A stretch of DNA of 44,082 nt, from NCBI GenBank assembly GCA_029006935.1, contig JAQXGX010000087.1, positions 1 to 44,082 of the forward strand, written 5' to 3'. This DNA comes from Eggerthellales bacterium (GTDB lineage Bacteria; Actinomycetota; Coriobacteriia; Coriobacteriales; Eggerthellaceae). Shown piece after piece: positions 32,825-41,491 of the stretch. The number at the start of each line of letters is the position of its first letter. Position 1 is the stretch's first letter. The position numbers were made by a program, and so were the translations under genes. The notes beneath the pieces were generated by a model that did no database searches, was not told the origin of the DNA, and saw nothing but the letters and a program-made list of their open reading frames with translations.

Positions 32825-34852
32825 ATGGAAGTACTCGACCTGTCCCTGTTTCTGTTGCTGGCCGTCCTGGCGTCATCGGTCGTGTCCCAGTTCATCCCCC
32901 ATGCCCCTACGCCCCTGATCCAGATCGCCCTGGGAGTGGTCATAGCGGTCATCGCCCAGGGGCAGATCAGCATCACCTTGGACCCGGATCTTTTCCTGGT
33001 GCTGTTCATCGCCCCCCTCCTGTACGACGAGGCCCGCGAGGCCGACCTTGCCGCCCTCTGGCACTACCGAAAGCCCATCCTGGGATACGCCATCGGCCTG
33101 GTACTGGTCATAGCCGTGACGGTGGGATTCTTCGTGAACTGGATGATTCCCGCCATCCCCCTGGCCGCTGCCTTCGCCCTGGGTGCCGCCCTGGGCCCCA
33201 CCGACGCCGTTGCGGTTGCGTCCCTTTCCAAGAACCCGGCCATTCCCAGCCGCATCAAGAGCCTTCTTAAGGGCGAAGCCCTGCTCAACGACGCATCGGG
33301 CCTGGTGGCGTTCCAATTTGCCGTAACCGCCGCGGTCCTGGGCACGTTTTCCCCCGCCACTGCCGTCCAAAGCTTCCTGGTGAGCTTCTTCGGAGGACTG
33401 ATCATGGGAGGCGTCTGCGGCCTGGTCCTGAACTACGCCACCACGCGCTTTCGGGAGGCGGGGCTGGAGAACACCACCTTCCACGTGCTCTTGGAGATCT
33501 GCACTCCCCTGCTGGTCTTCACCCTTGCCGAGGAGCTGCACGTAAGCGGTGTCATCACCGTGGTCATCTGCGGCATCATCCAGGCCTCCGCCCCAAGGCA
33601 GACCGGCCCCTCCTATGCCCGCACCAGCATCGTCTCCTCCAGCGTGTGGAAGGTCATCGCATTCGCCCTGAACGGCATCGTGTTCATTCTGCTGGGCACG
33701 CAGCTGCCCGCTGCCATGGTGGGGACCTGGGAGGAAGCAGGAGCTGACAACACCATGCTGGTGCTCATGGTCTTGGGAATCACCGTGATGCTGGAGCTGG
33801 TGCGCTTCCTGTGGTCCTTTGCGCTGCAGGTGGTCAACGCCAAGGCGGCGGGAGAGCAGGTGGATGGCACCGACCTGCGTGACGCCCTGATCCTGACCCT
33901 TTCCGGCGCCAAGGGAACCATCACCTTGTCCATCATGCTTACCCTGCCCATCTGGGCCGACCCCAGCACCAATACCCTGTTCCCCCAGCGAGACCTTCTC
34001 ATCTTCCTGGCAAGCGGCGTGATCCTGTGCACCTTCGCCATAGCTACCTTCGTCGTGCCGCTGCTGGCACCCCAGCCCCGGCGCAGCGCCGACGAGCACG
34101 AGCAGCACCTCAAGGACACCGAAGCCTACCTGGAGATCCTCCGCGGCGTCATCGAGGAGCTGACCAACCGCCAGACCGGGAAGACCTTTGCTGCCACCCA
34201 GTCGGTGATCCGCTCCTACAACGATCGCATCGAACGAATCAAGGAAAACCACGGCCTGGAGGACCCGGAAAGCGTTGACCTGCAGCAACGGGTCATCGAA
34301 TGGAAGGAAGCCCGGGTGTTCGATCTCATGGCTGCTGGTGAAACCAGCCCCGAAGCCGGATACCGGCTGCTGGCGCGCCTTTCCCACCGCAAGCACCTGC
34401 TCGAGCACTCCCGCGCCTCGGAAGCCCGAGACCTGGTAGTCTTCCTGCGAAACATGGTCCTGACCGCTCTGAACCGCCTGCGCAAGAACCTTCCCCTGCT
34501 CACCGAAAGCCAGGTTCAGGAAGAGTACCGCCAGCTGGTCATCAAGACCACCAGCTACGCCATCGAACGGCTCCAGGACCAGATGGGTACCCTGTCCGAG
34601 CCCAACGAAATGATCGCAGAGGCCATTCTGACCCAGCAGCGTATCCTGACCCCGCTCATGACAAAGCTTCCCTCCATCTCCACGATCGCCCACACCAACG
34701 ACCTGGCGGACGATATCGAGGCCATGGCCTACCGCATCGAGCTGGAAATGCTCAACGACTCCGTGGAGCGGGAGCAGATCAGCCGCACCTACGCCAAGAA
34801 GGCCCGGGAGAACATCTCGCTGATGCAGATCGACATCGAGGACCGCCTGTAA
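32825..34852 (+). CDS. CPA1-family Na+/H+ antiporter
   Basis: This 675-aa protein has an N-terminal membrane half of about 415 residues with 11-13 segments. The ion-site signature is GPTDAVAVASLSKN and LKGEALLNDASGLVAF, typical of NhaP/NHE-type antiporters. The C-terminal 250 residues are cytosolic, helical and charged, probably a regulatory domain. It exports Na+ (or K+) in exchange for protons. A TACAAT -10 lies about 45 bp upstream. A hairpin directly after the stop is shared with argS. Confidence 0.92.
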   Translation: MEVLDLSLFLLLAVLASSVVSQFIPHAPTPLIQIALGVVIAVIAQGQISITLDPDLFLVLFIAPLLYDEAREADLAALWHYRKPILGYAIGLVLVIAVTVGFFVNWMIPAIPLAAAFALGAALGPTDAVAVASLSKNPAIPSRIKSLLKGEALLNDASGLVAFQFAVTAAVLGTFSPATAVQSFLVSFFGGLIMGGVCGLVLNYATTRFREAGLENTTFHVLLEICTPLLVFTLAEELHVSGVITVVICGIIQASAPRQTGPSYARTSIVSSSVWKVIAFALNGIVFILLGTQLPAAMVGTWEEAGADNTMLVLMVLGITVMLELVRFLWSFALQVVNAKAAGEQVDGTDLRDALILTLSGAKGTITLSIMLTLPIWADPSTNTLFPQRDLLIFLASGVILCTFAIATFVVPLLAPQPRRSADEHEQHLKDTEAYLEILRGVIEELTNRQTGKTFAATQSVIRSYNDRIERIKENHGLEDPESVDLQQRVIEWKEARVFDLMAAGETSPEAGYRLLARLSHRKHLLEHSRASEARDLVVFLRNMVLTALNRLRKNLPLLTESQVQEEYRQLVIKTTSYAIERLQDQMGTLSEPNEMIAEAILTQQRILTPLMTKLPSISTIAHTNDLADDIEAMAYRIELEMLNDSVEREQISRTYAKKARENISLMQIDIEDRL

Positions 34853-34854
34853 CG

Positions 34855-34887
34855 CAAAACGGCCTCCCAAATGCTTTGGGAGGCCGT
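34855..34887 (-). terminator. terminator between the antiporter and argS genes
   Basis: ACGGCCTCCCAAA / TTTGGGAGGCCGT (34859-34871, 34875-34887) is a perfect 13-bp stem. On the minus strand it is followed by TTGCG, so the stem-end T residues give TTTT. It mainly serves argS, and probably also stops the antiporter transcript. Confidence 0.75.
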
Positions 34888-34918
34888 CAGAGCAGCTTAA
34901 CTGGCCAGCAGGAAAGAC

Positions 34919-36652
34919 CTACATCTTCACCGGAGCACTCACGCCGAGCAGGCTCAGGGTCAGCGCCAGCACCGTGCGCGTGGCGTCACACAGGGCGATG
35001 CGGGCCGCCTGAAGCGCGGGATCATCGCACACGCAGTGGCAGTTACCGTAGAACTGGTGGAACAGACCTGCCAGCTCCTGGGCGAAGTGGGTGCAGCGGA
35101 AGGGAGCGCGATCCCGGGCTGCCAGCGCGACGAAGGCCGGGAAGTCGTCCATCTTGCGCATCAGGGCAAGCTCCGCTTCCTCGTTCAGCAAGGAAAGGTC
35201 CACGTCGGCGGGAACGATGAGCGCCGCAAGCTCCTCCACTGGCAGCGCCGCCGCCTCCTCCTCGGAGGCGACCTTGCCGCATTCCACCGCAGCCTTGCGC
35301 ATGATGGAGCAGATGCGGGCATGAGCATACTGCACGTAGTACACTGGGTTGGAGGAATCCTGCTTCTTGGCCACGTCAATGTCGAAGTCGATCTGCTGGT
35401 CGCTGGAGCGGCTCAGCATCAGGAAGCGGGTGGCGTCAACGCCAACCTCGTCGATGAGTTCCTCGAAGGTGACCATTTCACCGGTACGCTTGGACATGCG
35501 GACCGCTTCGCCATCACGGTACAGGTTCACCAGCTGGCCCAGAACCACCTCAAGGCAGCCGGGGTGATCCCATGCCTCCACCATGGCCTCGCAGCGCTTC
35601 ACATAGCCGTGGTGATCGGCACCCCAGATGTTGATCAGCTTGTCAAAGCCGCGGCTGATCTTGTCGAAATGATAGGCACAGTCGCTCATGAAGTAGGTCA
35701 TCTCGCCGTTTTCCTTGATGAGCACGCGGTCCTTGTCGTCCCCGAAGTCAGTGGAGCGGAACCACGTGGCACCGTCCTTTTCGTAGATATGACCCTTTTC
35801 CCGGAAGGCATCCAGGGCGCGGTCCACCGCATTCTTCCCGTCCGGGCCGGCAACGTAGAGGCTGCGCTCGCTGAAGAAGGTGTCGAAGCGGTTGCCGAAG
35901 CCCTGAAGGGTCTTCTTCACGCGGTTCAGCATGGCCTGGTAGCCGTACTCCCGGAAGGCAATGCGCCGCTCGTCCTCATCCGCATCCAGCCATGCGTCCC
36001 CGTCACGGTCGATAAGCTCCTGGGCGATGTCCGCAACGTAGCCGCCGCCGTAGCACTTCTCGGGCATGGGAACATCCCGACCCAGCAGCTGCTGGTAGCG
36101 CACGGCAATGGAGTTGCCGAACACGTCCATCTGAACGCCGTGGTCATTTACGTAGAACTCCTCGTACACGTCATAGCCCGCATGGCGCAGCACGCGGCCC
36201 AAGCTGTCTCCCAGGGCAGCCCAGCGTCCGTGGCCCACGTGCATGGGACCGGTGGGATTGGCGGAAACGTACTCCAGGTTGATGCGGGAAGCCCCCTGCG
36301 GTGCAGCACCCCGGCCAAAGTCGAATCCAGCGGCACGAACGTCCGCCACCACGCCCTGGAGGGCGGCGTTGGTCAGGCGCACGTTGATGAAGCCAGGACC
36401 GGCAATATCCACGGAGCCCACGATCTGGTTCTGGGGAAGATGGTCCACGATTGCCTGAGCCACCTGGCGGGGATTCATGCGGGCCTGCTTCGCGCAGCGC
36501 ATGGCCACCGTAGATGCCCAATCGCCGTTGGCCTCGTCCCGGGGGCGCTCCAGAGCTGCGGCGGGAGCCTCTTCCAGCGGCAAGGTGCCGTCTTCCCGCG
36601 CCGCGGCAATAGCCTGGTCGATGATCTGCTCAAGCTGTTCGCGAATCTGCAT
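34919..36652 (-). CDS. argS: arginyl-tRNA synthetase
   Basis: This class Ia synthetase charges tRNA-Arg. It has 577 aa. The HIGH-type signature is in ANPTGPMHVGHGR, and KRTGEMVTFEELIDEVG follows the KMSK-like site (VRMSKRTGE). The C-terminus is the DALR anticodon-binding domain (LALTLSLLGVSAPVKM). The ATG at 36652 with AAAAGGGAT upstream is preferred over the ORF track start 14 codons earlier. It is divergent from a tRNA-Arg gene about 150 bp away. A possible extended -10 (TGCTAAAAT, minus, near 36734-36742) lies upstream. Confidence 0.96.
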   Translation of the reverse strand: MQIREQLEQIIDQAIAAAREDGTLPLEEAPAAALERPRDEANGDWASTVAMRCAKQARMNPRQVAQAIVDHLPQNQIVGSVDIAGPGFINVRLTNAALQGVVADVRAAGFDFGRGAAPQGASRINLEYVSANPTGPMHVGHGRWAALGDSLGRVLRHAGYDVYEEFYVNDHGVQMDVFGNSIAVRYQQLLGRDVPMPEKCYGGGYVADIAQELIDRDGDAWLDADEDERRIAFREYGYQAMLNRVKKTLQGFGNRFDTFFSERSLYVAGPDGKNAVDRALDAFREKGHIYEKDGATWFRSTDFGDDKDRVLIKENGEMTYFMSDCAYHFDKISRGFDKLINIWGADHHGYVKRCEAMVEAWDHPGCLEVVLGQLVNLYRDGEAVRMSKRTGEMVTFEELIDEVGVDATRFLMLSRSSDQQIDFDIDVAKKQDSSNPVYYVQYAHARICSIMRKAAVECGKVASEEEAAALPVEELAALIVPADVDLSLLNEEAELALMRKMDDFPAFVALAARDRAPFRCTHFAQELAGLFHQFYGNCHCVCDDPALQAARIALCDATRTVLALTLSLLGVSAPVKM

Positions 36653-36733
36653 GATAGTATCCCTTTTGCGTTGCACTGCGCTTGGGCTCATCACCCGATC
36701 CAGCGCAGATGGTCCTTCCTTTGTAGCCTTTGA

Positions 36734-36742
36734 ATTTTAGCA
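36734..36742 (-). promoter_or_regulatory. possible argS promoter, extended -10
   Basis: TGC-TAAAAT reads on the minus strand about 82 bp upstream of argS. No strong -35. Confidence 0.45.
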
Positions 36743-36782
36743 CGTCAAAGCCATTACGAACTGGTTTTGGCAAAAGCAACGG

Positions 36783-36788
36783 TATAAT
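36783..36788 (+). promoter_or_regulatory. -10 of tRNA-Arg
   Basis: A consensus TATAAT lies 15 bp upstream of the mature tRNA 5' end. The -35 is weak. Confidence 0.55.
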
Positions 36789-36803
36789 ACGGTATTTGTA
36801 AGC

Positions 36804-36879
36804 GCGCCCATGGCTCAACGGATAGAGCATCGGACTTCTAATCCGACGGTTGCAGGTTCGAGTCCTGCTGGGCGCGCCA
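36804..36879 (+). tRNA. tRNA-Arg (TCT)
   Basis: The acceptor is GCGCCCA / TGGGCGC, the anticodon loop is CTTCTAA (anticodon TCT), and CCA is encoded. Divergent from argS. Confidence 0.96.
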
Positions 36880-36949
36880 TTTTTTGCAGAATAGCCGCGA
36901 CTGGCGCCAGACGGACTCCAAGAGCGGCATCGGCTTCGAAAGGACTTCC

Positions 36950-37375
36950 ATGAGCAACGAAGGCAAGAAGGTCAAGGTCCACTACACCGGCACCCTGGAC
37001 GACGGAACCAAGTTCGACTCCTCCCTGGACCGCGGTGAGCCCCTGGAGTTCACCTGCATGACGGGCATGATGATCAAGGGCTTCGACGAAGCCGTGCGCG
37101 ACATGGAAGTGGGCCAGACCGTCAACGTCCACATCCCCGCAGCGGAAGCCTACGGCGAGCACAACCCCGCTGCCGTCCAGACCGTCCCCCTGAACGTGGT
37201 CAACGGCGGCGAGCGCCTGAAGGTCGGCATGACCGTGACCCTGGCAGGCCCGGACAACCGCCTGCTTCCCGCCACCGTGGTGGCGCTGGAAGGCGGCAAC
37301 GTGACCTTCGACATGAACCCGCCCATGGCCGGCAAGGACCTGAACTTCGAGATCACCCTGCTGGAAGCAGAATAG
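36950..37375 (+). CDS. FKBP-type peptidyl-prolyl isomerase, SlyD-like
   Basis: This 141-aa cytosolic prolyl isomerase and chaperone has KVKVHYTGTLDDGTKFDSS, the conserved AYGEHNP site after VHIPAAEAYG, and an insert-in-flap region (about 70-118) as in SlyD. It lacks the His-rich nickel-binding tail of E. coli SlyD. The ORF track starts too early, within the tRNA-Arg spacer; the ATG at 36950 has GAAAGGA 5 bp upstream. A terminator hairpin follows. Confidence 0.9.
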   Translation: MSNEGKKVKVHYTGTLDDGTKFDSSLDRGEPLEFTCMTGMMIKGFDEAVRDMEVGQTVNVHIPAAEAYGEHNPAAVQTVPLNVVNGGERLKVGMTVTLAGPDNRLLPATVVALEGGNVTFDMNPPMAGKDLNFEITLLEAE

Positions 37376-37406
37376 GACCGCATCCTGGCACCAGCCGCAT
37401 CCCTTG

Positions 37407-37435
37407 AGGCGCCCTCTGTCGGGGCGCCTTTTCTT
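37407..37435 (+). terminator. terminator after the FKBP gene
   Basis: AGGCGCCC / GGGCGCCT (37407-37414, 37422-37429) is followed by TTTTCTT. It lies 20 bp before rdgB, so read-through probably feeds rdgB. Confidence 0.75.
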
Positions 37436-37454
37436 AATAACGAAAGGAACGGCC

Positions 37455-38054
37455 ATGAAGACCGTCGTCATCGCATCCAACAACGCCCACAAGGCGCAGG
37501 AAATCGCCACCGCCCTCTCCTTCCCGGGCTGGGAGTTCAAGACCCTGAAGGAGCTGGGGATTCAGTCGGACCCGGTCGAGGACGCCGACTCCTTCCCCGG
37601 AAACGCCCGCATAAAGGCCCTTTCCGCCCATGAGGCCAGCGGCGGGATGGCAGCCCTGGCGGATGACTCCGGGCTCATCGTTGATGCCCTGGACGGCGCT
37701 CCCGGGGTCTACTCGTCCCGATTCGCAGGAGATGACGCCACCGACCAGCAGAACAACCAGAAGCTGCTGGACCTGCTTCAGGACGTGCCCGACCAGCAGC
37801 GCACGGCCCGTTTCGCCTGCGCCCTCTGCTTCATCGATGAAGACGGCAGCCAGACCACGGCGTGGGGCACGGTGGAAGGGAAGATAGGCTACGAGCCCCA
37901 GGGCGATGCGGGCTTTGGCTACGACCCTCTGTTCTGGCCGGACGCCTTCCAGGGACGCCTTACCACCGCTCAGGTCAGCGCTCAGGAAAAGGCAGCTATC
38001 AGCCATCGCGGTAACGCCCTCAGGCAGCTCAGGGAAAAGCTTGCCTATTCCTAG
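37455..38054 (+). CDS. rdgB: dITP/XTP pyrophosphatase (RdgB/HAM1)
   Basis: This enzyme hydrolyses ITP, dITP and XTP to keep them out of nucleic acids. It has 199 aa. Family motifs are ASNNAHKAQEI (substrate loop), LADDSGLIVDAL, GFGYDPLF and AISHRGNAL. The ATG at 37455 with GAAAGGA upstream fits; the ORF track begins inside the preceding terminator. The tRNA-Pro promoter overlaps its 3' end. Confidence 0.95.
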   Translation: MKTVVIASNNAHKAQEIATALSFPGWEFKTLKELGIQSDPVEDADSFPGNARIKALSAHEASGGMAALADDSGLIVDALDGAPGVYSSRFAGDDATDQQNNQKLLDLLQDVPDQQRTARFACALCFIDEDGSQTTAWGTVEGKIGYEPQGDAGFGYDPLFWPDAFQGRLTTAQVSAQEKAAISHRGNALRQLREKLAYS

Positions 38055-38069
38055 TCGGCGTGATAAAAT
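38041..38069 (+). promoter_or_regulatory. promoter of tRNA-Pro/tRNA-Gly
   Basis: TTGCCT (38041-38046) and TAAAAT (38064-38069) are 17 bp apart, with an extended TG before the -10. It overlaps the last codons of rdgB. Confidence 0.65.
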
Positions 38070-38086
38070 GCAGCTTGCTGCTTAAG

Positions 38087-38163
38087 CGGGAAGTGGCGCA
38101 GTCTGGTAGCGCGCCTGCTTTGGGAGCAGGATGTCGCAGGTTCGAATCCTGTCTTCCCGACCA
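38087..38163 (+). tRNA. tRNA-Pro (TGG)
   Basis: The acceptor is CGGGAAG / CTTCCCG, the anticodon loop is TTTGGGA (anticodon TGG), and CCA is encoded. Confidence 0.96.
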
Positions 38164-38187
38164 AGCGGCTGCTTGACCAGCTAACAT

Positions 38188-38261
38188 GCGGGTGTGGTTC
38201 AATGGTAGAACTCGAGCCTTCCAAGCTTGCAACGCGGGTTCGATTCCCGTCACCCGCTCCA
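38188..38261 (+). tRNA. tRNA-Gly (TCC)
   Basis: The acceptor is GCGGGTG / CACCCGC, the anticodon loop is CTTCCAA (anticodon TCC), and CCA is encoded. It is 24 bp after tRNA-Pro, on the same transcript. Confidence 0.96.
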
Positions 38262-38271
38262 TAGAGAGCCC

Positions 38272-38304
38272 AGAGGGGGAGCTTCGGCTCCCCCTCTTGT
38301 TTTC
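38272..38304 (+). terminator. terminator of tRNA-Pro/tRNA-Gly
   Basis: AGAGGGGGAGC-TTCG-GCTCCCCCTCT has an 11-bp stem with a stable UUCG loop, followed by TGTTTTC. It also faces the murI 3' end. Confidence 0.9.
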
Positions 38305-39199
38305 ACCAGTCTATCGTCGGCAGATCCAGGTGGGCAACGCTGCTCATGGCTCCCCTGAACACCCGGGATCCAAAGCTTTCGAACTCCCGCAGATTCACTC
38401 CCGTGGTATAGAACCGACGCTGGGACCCGGACGGAGAAGCATTGAGCTGACCGCGGCGGGTCAAGATGGAGCGCACGTCCACGGCTGCTTCCCGAGCTGA
38501 GCTGATCAGCGTCACATCACGCCCTACCACGCCTCCGATCAGGGCCTTGATCAAAGGGAAATGGGTGCACCCCAGAACCAGGGTGTCGATGGAGCAGCGT
38601 CGCAGCGGTTCCAGGTACTCCCGGGCGATCTCCTCGAACTCAGGGCGAATATAGACCTTCGAAGCCAGGGACATGTAGTCTTCGATAGGGCCTTCCGCCA
38701 TGCGAATGCCCTGCTCGGCAATCTCAACGAACCGCGGCGTAGGAACGGAAAAAACCGTGATGCCCGCATCGATGCTGCGAATGGCCTTGGAATACGCCCC
38801 CGACTCCACCGTGCCCTTGGTGGCGATTACCCCCACGCGCCGGTTGTAGGTGGCCCGTGCGGCTGCACGAGCGCCTGGCTCCACGACTCCTATGATCGGC
38901 ACCTCGAAGCGCTCCTGAGCATGGGCCAGGCCCGCTGCCGTAGCGGTATTGCAGGCGATCACGATCATCTTCACATCCTGGGAAACAAGCCATGAGCAGA
39001 TCTGCTGCACGAAGCCGTCCACTTCCTCCTGAGGACGCGGACCGTAGGGACACCGGGCAGAGTCACCCACGTAGATCAGGTTTTCCCCGGGAAGCTCCTT
39101 GGCAATTTCACAGGCCACGGTCAGGCCTCCGAAGCCGGAGTCAAACACCCCGATGGGCCTTTGGTCGCTGACGTGAGGTATGTACTCGAATTCACACAT
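38303..39199 (-). CDS. murI: glutamate racemase
   Basis: This enzyme makes D-glutamate for peptidoglycan. It has 298 aa. The motifs are IGVFDSGFGGLTV, the first catalytic cysteine in IACNTATAAG, and the second in LVLGCTHFPL. The ATG at 39199 is the only start that keeps the conserved N-terminus, yet no ribosome binding site precedes it. A TATACT -10 ends 7 bp upstream of the ATG, so the mRNA is probably leaderless. It is divergent from ybaK. Confidence 0.95.
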   Translation of the reverse strand: MCEFEYIPHVSDQRPIGVFDSGFGGLTVACEIAKELPGENLIYVGDSARCPYGPRPQEEVDGFVQQICSWLVSQDVKMIVIACNTATAAGLAHAQERFEVPIIGVVEPGARAAARATYNRRVGVIATKGTVESGAYSKAIRSIDAGITVFSVPTPRFVEIAEQGIRMAEGPIEDYMSLASKVYIRPEFEEIAREYLEPLRRCSIDTLVLGCTHFPLIKALIGGVVGRDVTLISSAREAAVDVRSILTRRGQLNASPSGSQRRFYTTGVNLREFESFGSRVFRGAMSSVAHLDLPTIDW

Positions 39200-39204
39200 A
39201 GGGC

Positions 39205-39235
39205 AGAGTATACTCTAACCTTCGAAAAGACTAAA
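39205..39235. promoter_or_regulatory. palindromic divergent -10 for murI and ybaK
   Basis: AGAGTATACTCT (39205-39216) is a perfect 12-bp palindrome that reads TATACT on both strands. For murI (minus), TTTAGT (39230-39235) is a -35 candidate at 17 bp, and transcription would begin at or next to the start codon. For ybaK the start would be about 33 bp upstream of its ATG. Confidence 0.55.
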
Positions 39236-39253
39236 ACCCAGGAAGGTCAAACC

Positions 39254-39736
39254 ATGGCTAAGCAAAAGGATCCCAAGACCAACGCCATACGAGCCTTCGA
39301 TGCCGCCAAGATCCCCCACCAGGTCCACACCTTCCCCGCCGATACCGCCCTTTCCGGCGTGGAGGTGGCTCATCTTCTGGACGAAGACCCCGATCGCGTG
39401 TTCAAGACCCTGGTTACCGTGGGCAAGAGCGAAGAGCATTACGTGTTCATGGTTCCCGTGGCCGAAGAGCTGGACCTTCGCAAGGCAGCATGTGCTGTGG
39501 GCGAAAAGAGCATCCACATGATTCGCTCCCGGGAGCTTCTTCCCCTGACGGGATACGTTCACGGAGGGTGCTCTCCCGTGGGCATGAAGAAGCAGTTCAC
39601 CACCGTCATCGACGAAACCGCCCAGCTCTTCGACCAGATCATCTTCTCCGCCGGACGAATCGGCTCTCAGATCGAATGCGCCCCTTCGTCTCTGGAATCC
39701 CTGGTGCCCTTGACCTACGCCGACATCACCGCATAG
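39254..39736 (+). CDS. ybaK: Cys-tRNA(Pro)/Cys-tRNA(Cys) deacylase YbaK/EbsC
   Basis: This 160-aa editing enzyme hydrolyses Cys mischarged on tRNA-Pro. Features are RVFKTLVTVG, the conserved lysine region LDLRKAACAVGEKS, GYVHGGCSPVGMKKQFTTVID and the closing GSQIECAPSSLESL. The ORF track begins too early; the ATG at 39254 has AGGAAGG upstream. tRNA-Pro happens to lie about 1.1 kb away. Confidence 0.92.
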   Translation: MAKQKDPKTNAIRAFDAAKIPHQVHTFPADTALSGVEVAHLLDEDPDRVFKTLVTVGKSEEHYVFMVPVAEELDLRKAACAVGEKSIHMIRSRELLPLTGYVHGGCSPVGMKKQFTTVIDETAQLFDQIIFSAGRIGSQIECAPSSLESLVPLTYADITA

Positions 39737-39767
39737 AAAAAGGTGCCGGGCCCCAGGCCCGGCACCT
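39736..39767 (-). terminator. terminator of the L,D-transpeptidase gene
   Basis: AGGTGCCGGGCC / GGCCCGGCACCT (39741-39752, 39756-39767) is followed on the minus strand by TTTTTC. The same hairpin lies right after ybaK but has no T run on plus. Confidence 0.85.
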
Positions 39768-39798
39768 TCGCGCTATTCTGCTTGCTATTCAGAATCAC

Positions 39799-41355
39799 CT
39801 AGTAGTGCACCGACACCACGTCCCCTACCTCGATCAGAGAGTAGAGCTTCTTGGCCTTCTTCACCGGCAGGTTGATGCAGCCGTGGCTGCCGTTGCTCTT
39901 GTAGATCGTACCGCCAAAGCTGGAGCGCCAGTTTGCGTCATGCAGGCCCACGGAATTTCCCACGAAGGGCATCCAGTAGGAAACCTTGGTCTCATAGTCC
40001 TTCTTGCCGTTCTTGTAGCCCACCAGCGTGCTGGGGCTCTGCTTCAGGTTGATGCTGTACACTCCCGTGGGCGTGGAGCGATCGGCAGTTGCCAGGCCGG
40101 AAACGCAATCCGATTCCCAGATCAGCTTGCCCTTCTCGTCATAGAAGTACACGTGCTGCTCTCCCAGGTCAATGTCGATGAAGCGCTTGCCCCAGTCCCG
40201 CTTGCCAGGACCATTGTAGGCCGCGCCCTTGGTGGTGGTGGGAATATCCTCGGTGATGGTCTTACCCTCTTCCACATCCTTCTTCACCAGGTTGATCAAC
40301 GCAGCGTGATCCACCGCCCAGCCATAGTCCCCACCGGAAACCGTGATCTTCTTCCCATCGGGACGCTTGTACGTACGCTGGGTGCCCACGGTGTCGCACG
40401 AGTCGGCAACGGTTTCCACCCAATCGTTCATCTTGGAGGTGTCGAAGGATACGTCAGCGTTGTCCCCCAGGATTACCCAGTTGGAGATCAGGTCGGCGTT
40501 CACCTGAGCCACCACGTCATCTGCCAGCTTCAGGGTCACGTCCGCCTCGATCATCTTGTTAGCCTTCTTGACGGCCTTCTTCACCTTGGCATCATCGGCC
40601 ACGATGGTCGGCTGCACCAGATGCTCCTTACCCAGCTCCAAAGCATCAAGCATGGACACCACCGCCGACTCGATGGCCTGGACCGTCACGTCGGTCTGGA
40701 GCTTGGTTCCGTAGCTTTCAGAGACCACCACGAACTTCTTCTTGCTCTTACTGAAGCGGATGGAGGCGTTCTTCGTATCCTCGGCGTCCTTGTTATGGGC
40801 GCGAATCGCCTTGGTGATGGTCTTGCCCGCCACGGAATCATCATAGGTTGCTACCAGCTTGGAAGTTATGTCATGGTTGGCGAACAGCTCCACCGGCCAC
40901 ATCCAGGGATTGCGACCCGCGTACAGCTCGTCGATATCAGCCTCCTTCTGGAAGCTGAATCCCAGGTCATCGGCGGAAAGGGTCAGGTCAAAATCGTTTC
41001 CTGTAACGTGGAGGGTGTAGTCTTCCGCCTGACTGGTCAGCACCTTCTCGATCTCAGTAGCACTCTTGAAGGAAACGTCAATGGAGCCCAGCTTCGTATT
41101 GGGGAAGAAGCGGTCCTGGAAGTACACGCTCCCGCCCACGTACGCGGCAGCAAGAAGAGCGATGACGATGCCCACGGCAATAAGGGTGGCCTTCTTCGCG
41201 CTCCCCCCCTTTGTGGAAGAGGGCAAGGGGGAAGACTCCCCCGTCTCAGGGTCAAAGGCAGGCCGGTACGCCTGGGGCGAAAACGTACCGTCTTCGAGCG
41301 TCTCCGGCGCGGCGTGCTTTCCCTTGGTCTGTGCGTTCTTCTTGCCAAAAGCCAT
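39799..41355 (-). CDS. L,D-transpeptidase (YkuD) with peptidoglycan-binding-like region
   Basis: This cell-wall cross-linking enzyme has 518 aa. A cytosolic Lys-rich N-terminus of about 55 residues precedes one membrane segment (about 58-80, LIAVGIVIALLAAAYVGGSVYF). A long extracellular region with PG-binding type 4 character follows (about 90-360). The C-terminal YkuD catalytic domain carries the cysteine motif SHGCINLP and an upstream histidine in VGLHDA. It makes 3-3 cross-links or attaches proteins to peptidoglycan. The ATG at 41355 is preferred over the TTG two codons upstream, with GAGG in front. TACAAT (41396-41401, minus) is a possible -10. Confidence 0.92.
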   Translation of the reverse strand: MAFGKKNAQTKGKHAAPETLEDGTFSPQAYRPAFDPETGESSPLPSSTKGGSAKKATLIAVGIVIALLAAAYVGGSVYFQDRFFPNTKLGSIDVSFKSATEIEKVLTSQAEDYTLHVTGNDFDLTLSADDLGFSFQKEADIDELYAGRNPWMWPVELFANHDITSKLVATYDDSVAGKTITKAIRAHNKDAEDTKNASIRFSKSKKKFVVVSESYGTKLQTDVTVQAIESAVVSMLDALELGKEHLVQPTIVADDAKVKKAVKKANKMIEADVTLKLADDVVAQVNADLISNWVILGDNADVSFDTSKMNDWVETVADSCDTVGTQRTYKRPDGKKITVSGGDYGWAVDHAALINLVKKDVEEGKTITEDIPTTTKGAAYNGPGKRDWGKRFIDIDLGEQHVYFYDEKGKLIWESDCVSGLATADRSTPTGVYSINLKQSPSTLVGYKNGKKDYETKVSYWMPFVGNSVGLHDANWRSSFGGTIYKSNGSHGCINLPVKKAKKLYSLIEVGDVVSVHY

Positions 41356-41432
41356 TGCCAACCTCGTTCATGTTTCTTTTGCAGGCAGTTGTGATATTGT
41401 ACCGCAGCATCCCCGCCCCTGCTTCCCTTCGC

Positions 41433-41461
41433 TTGACAAATCCAAGCAACTAGCACAGAAT
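41433..41461 (+). promoter_or_regulatory. ssrA promoter
   Basis: A consensus TTGACA (41433-41438) and CAGAAT (41456-41461) are 17 bp apart, about 30 bp before the mature tmRNA 5' end. Confidence 0.75.
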
Positions 41462-41491
41462 CATCTCTTCAAGGCTTGCCGCTATTCTTCG

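Noticed and set aside
32873-34870. 665-aa minus-strand ORF opposite the antiporter
   Set aside because: It is an antisense shadow with Gly/Gln-rich composition and no recognisable domain.
39490-41394. 634-aa plus-strand ORF opposite the L,D-transpeptidase
   Set aside because: It is an antisense shadow that also runs through the end of ybaK and a terminator.
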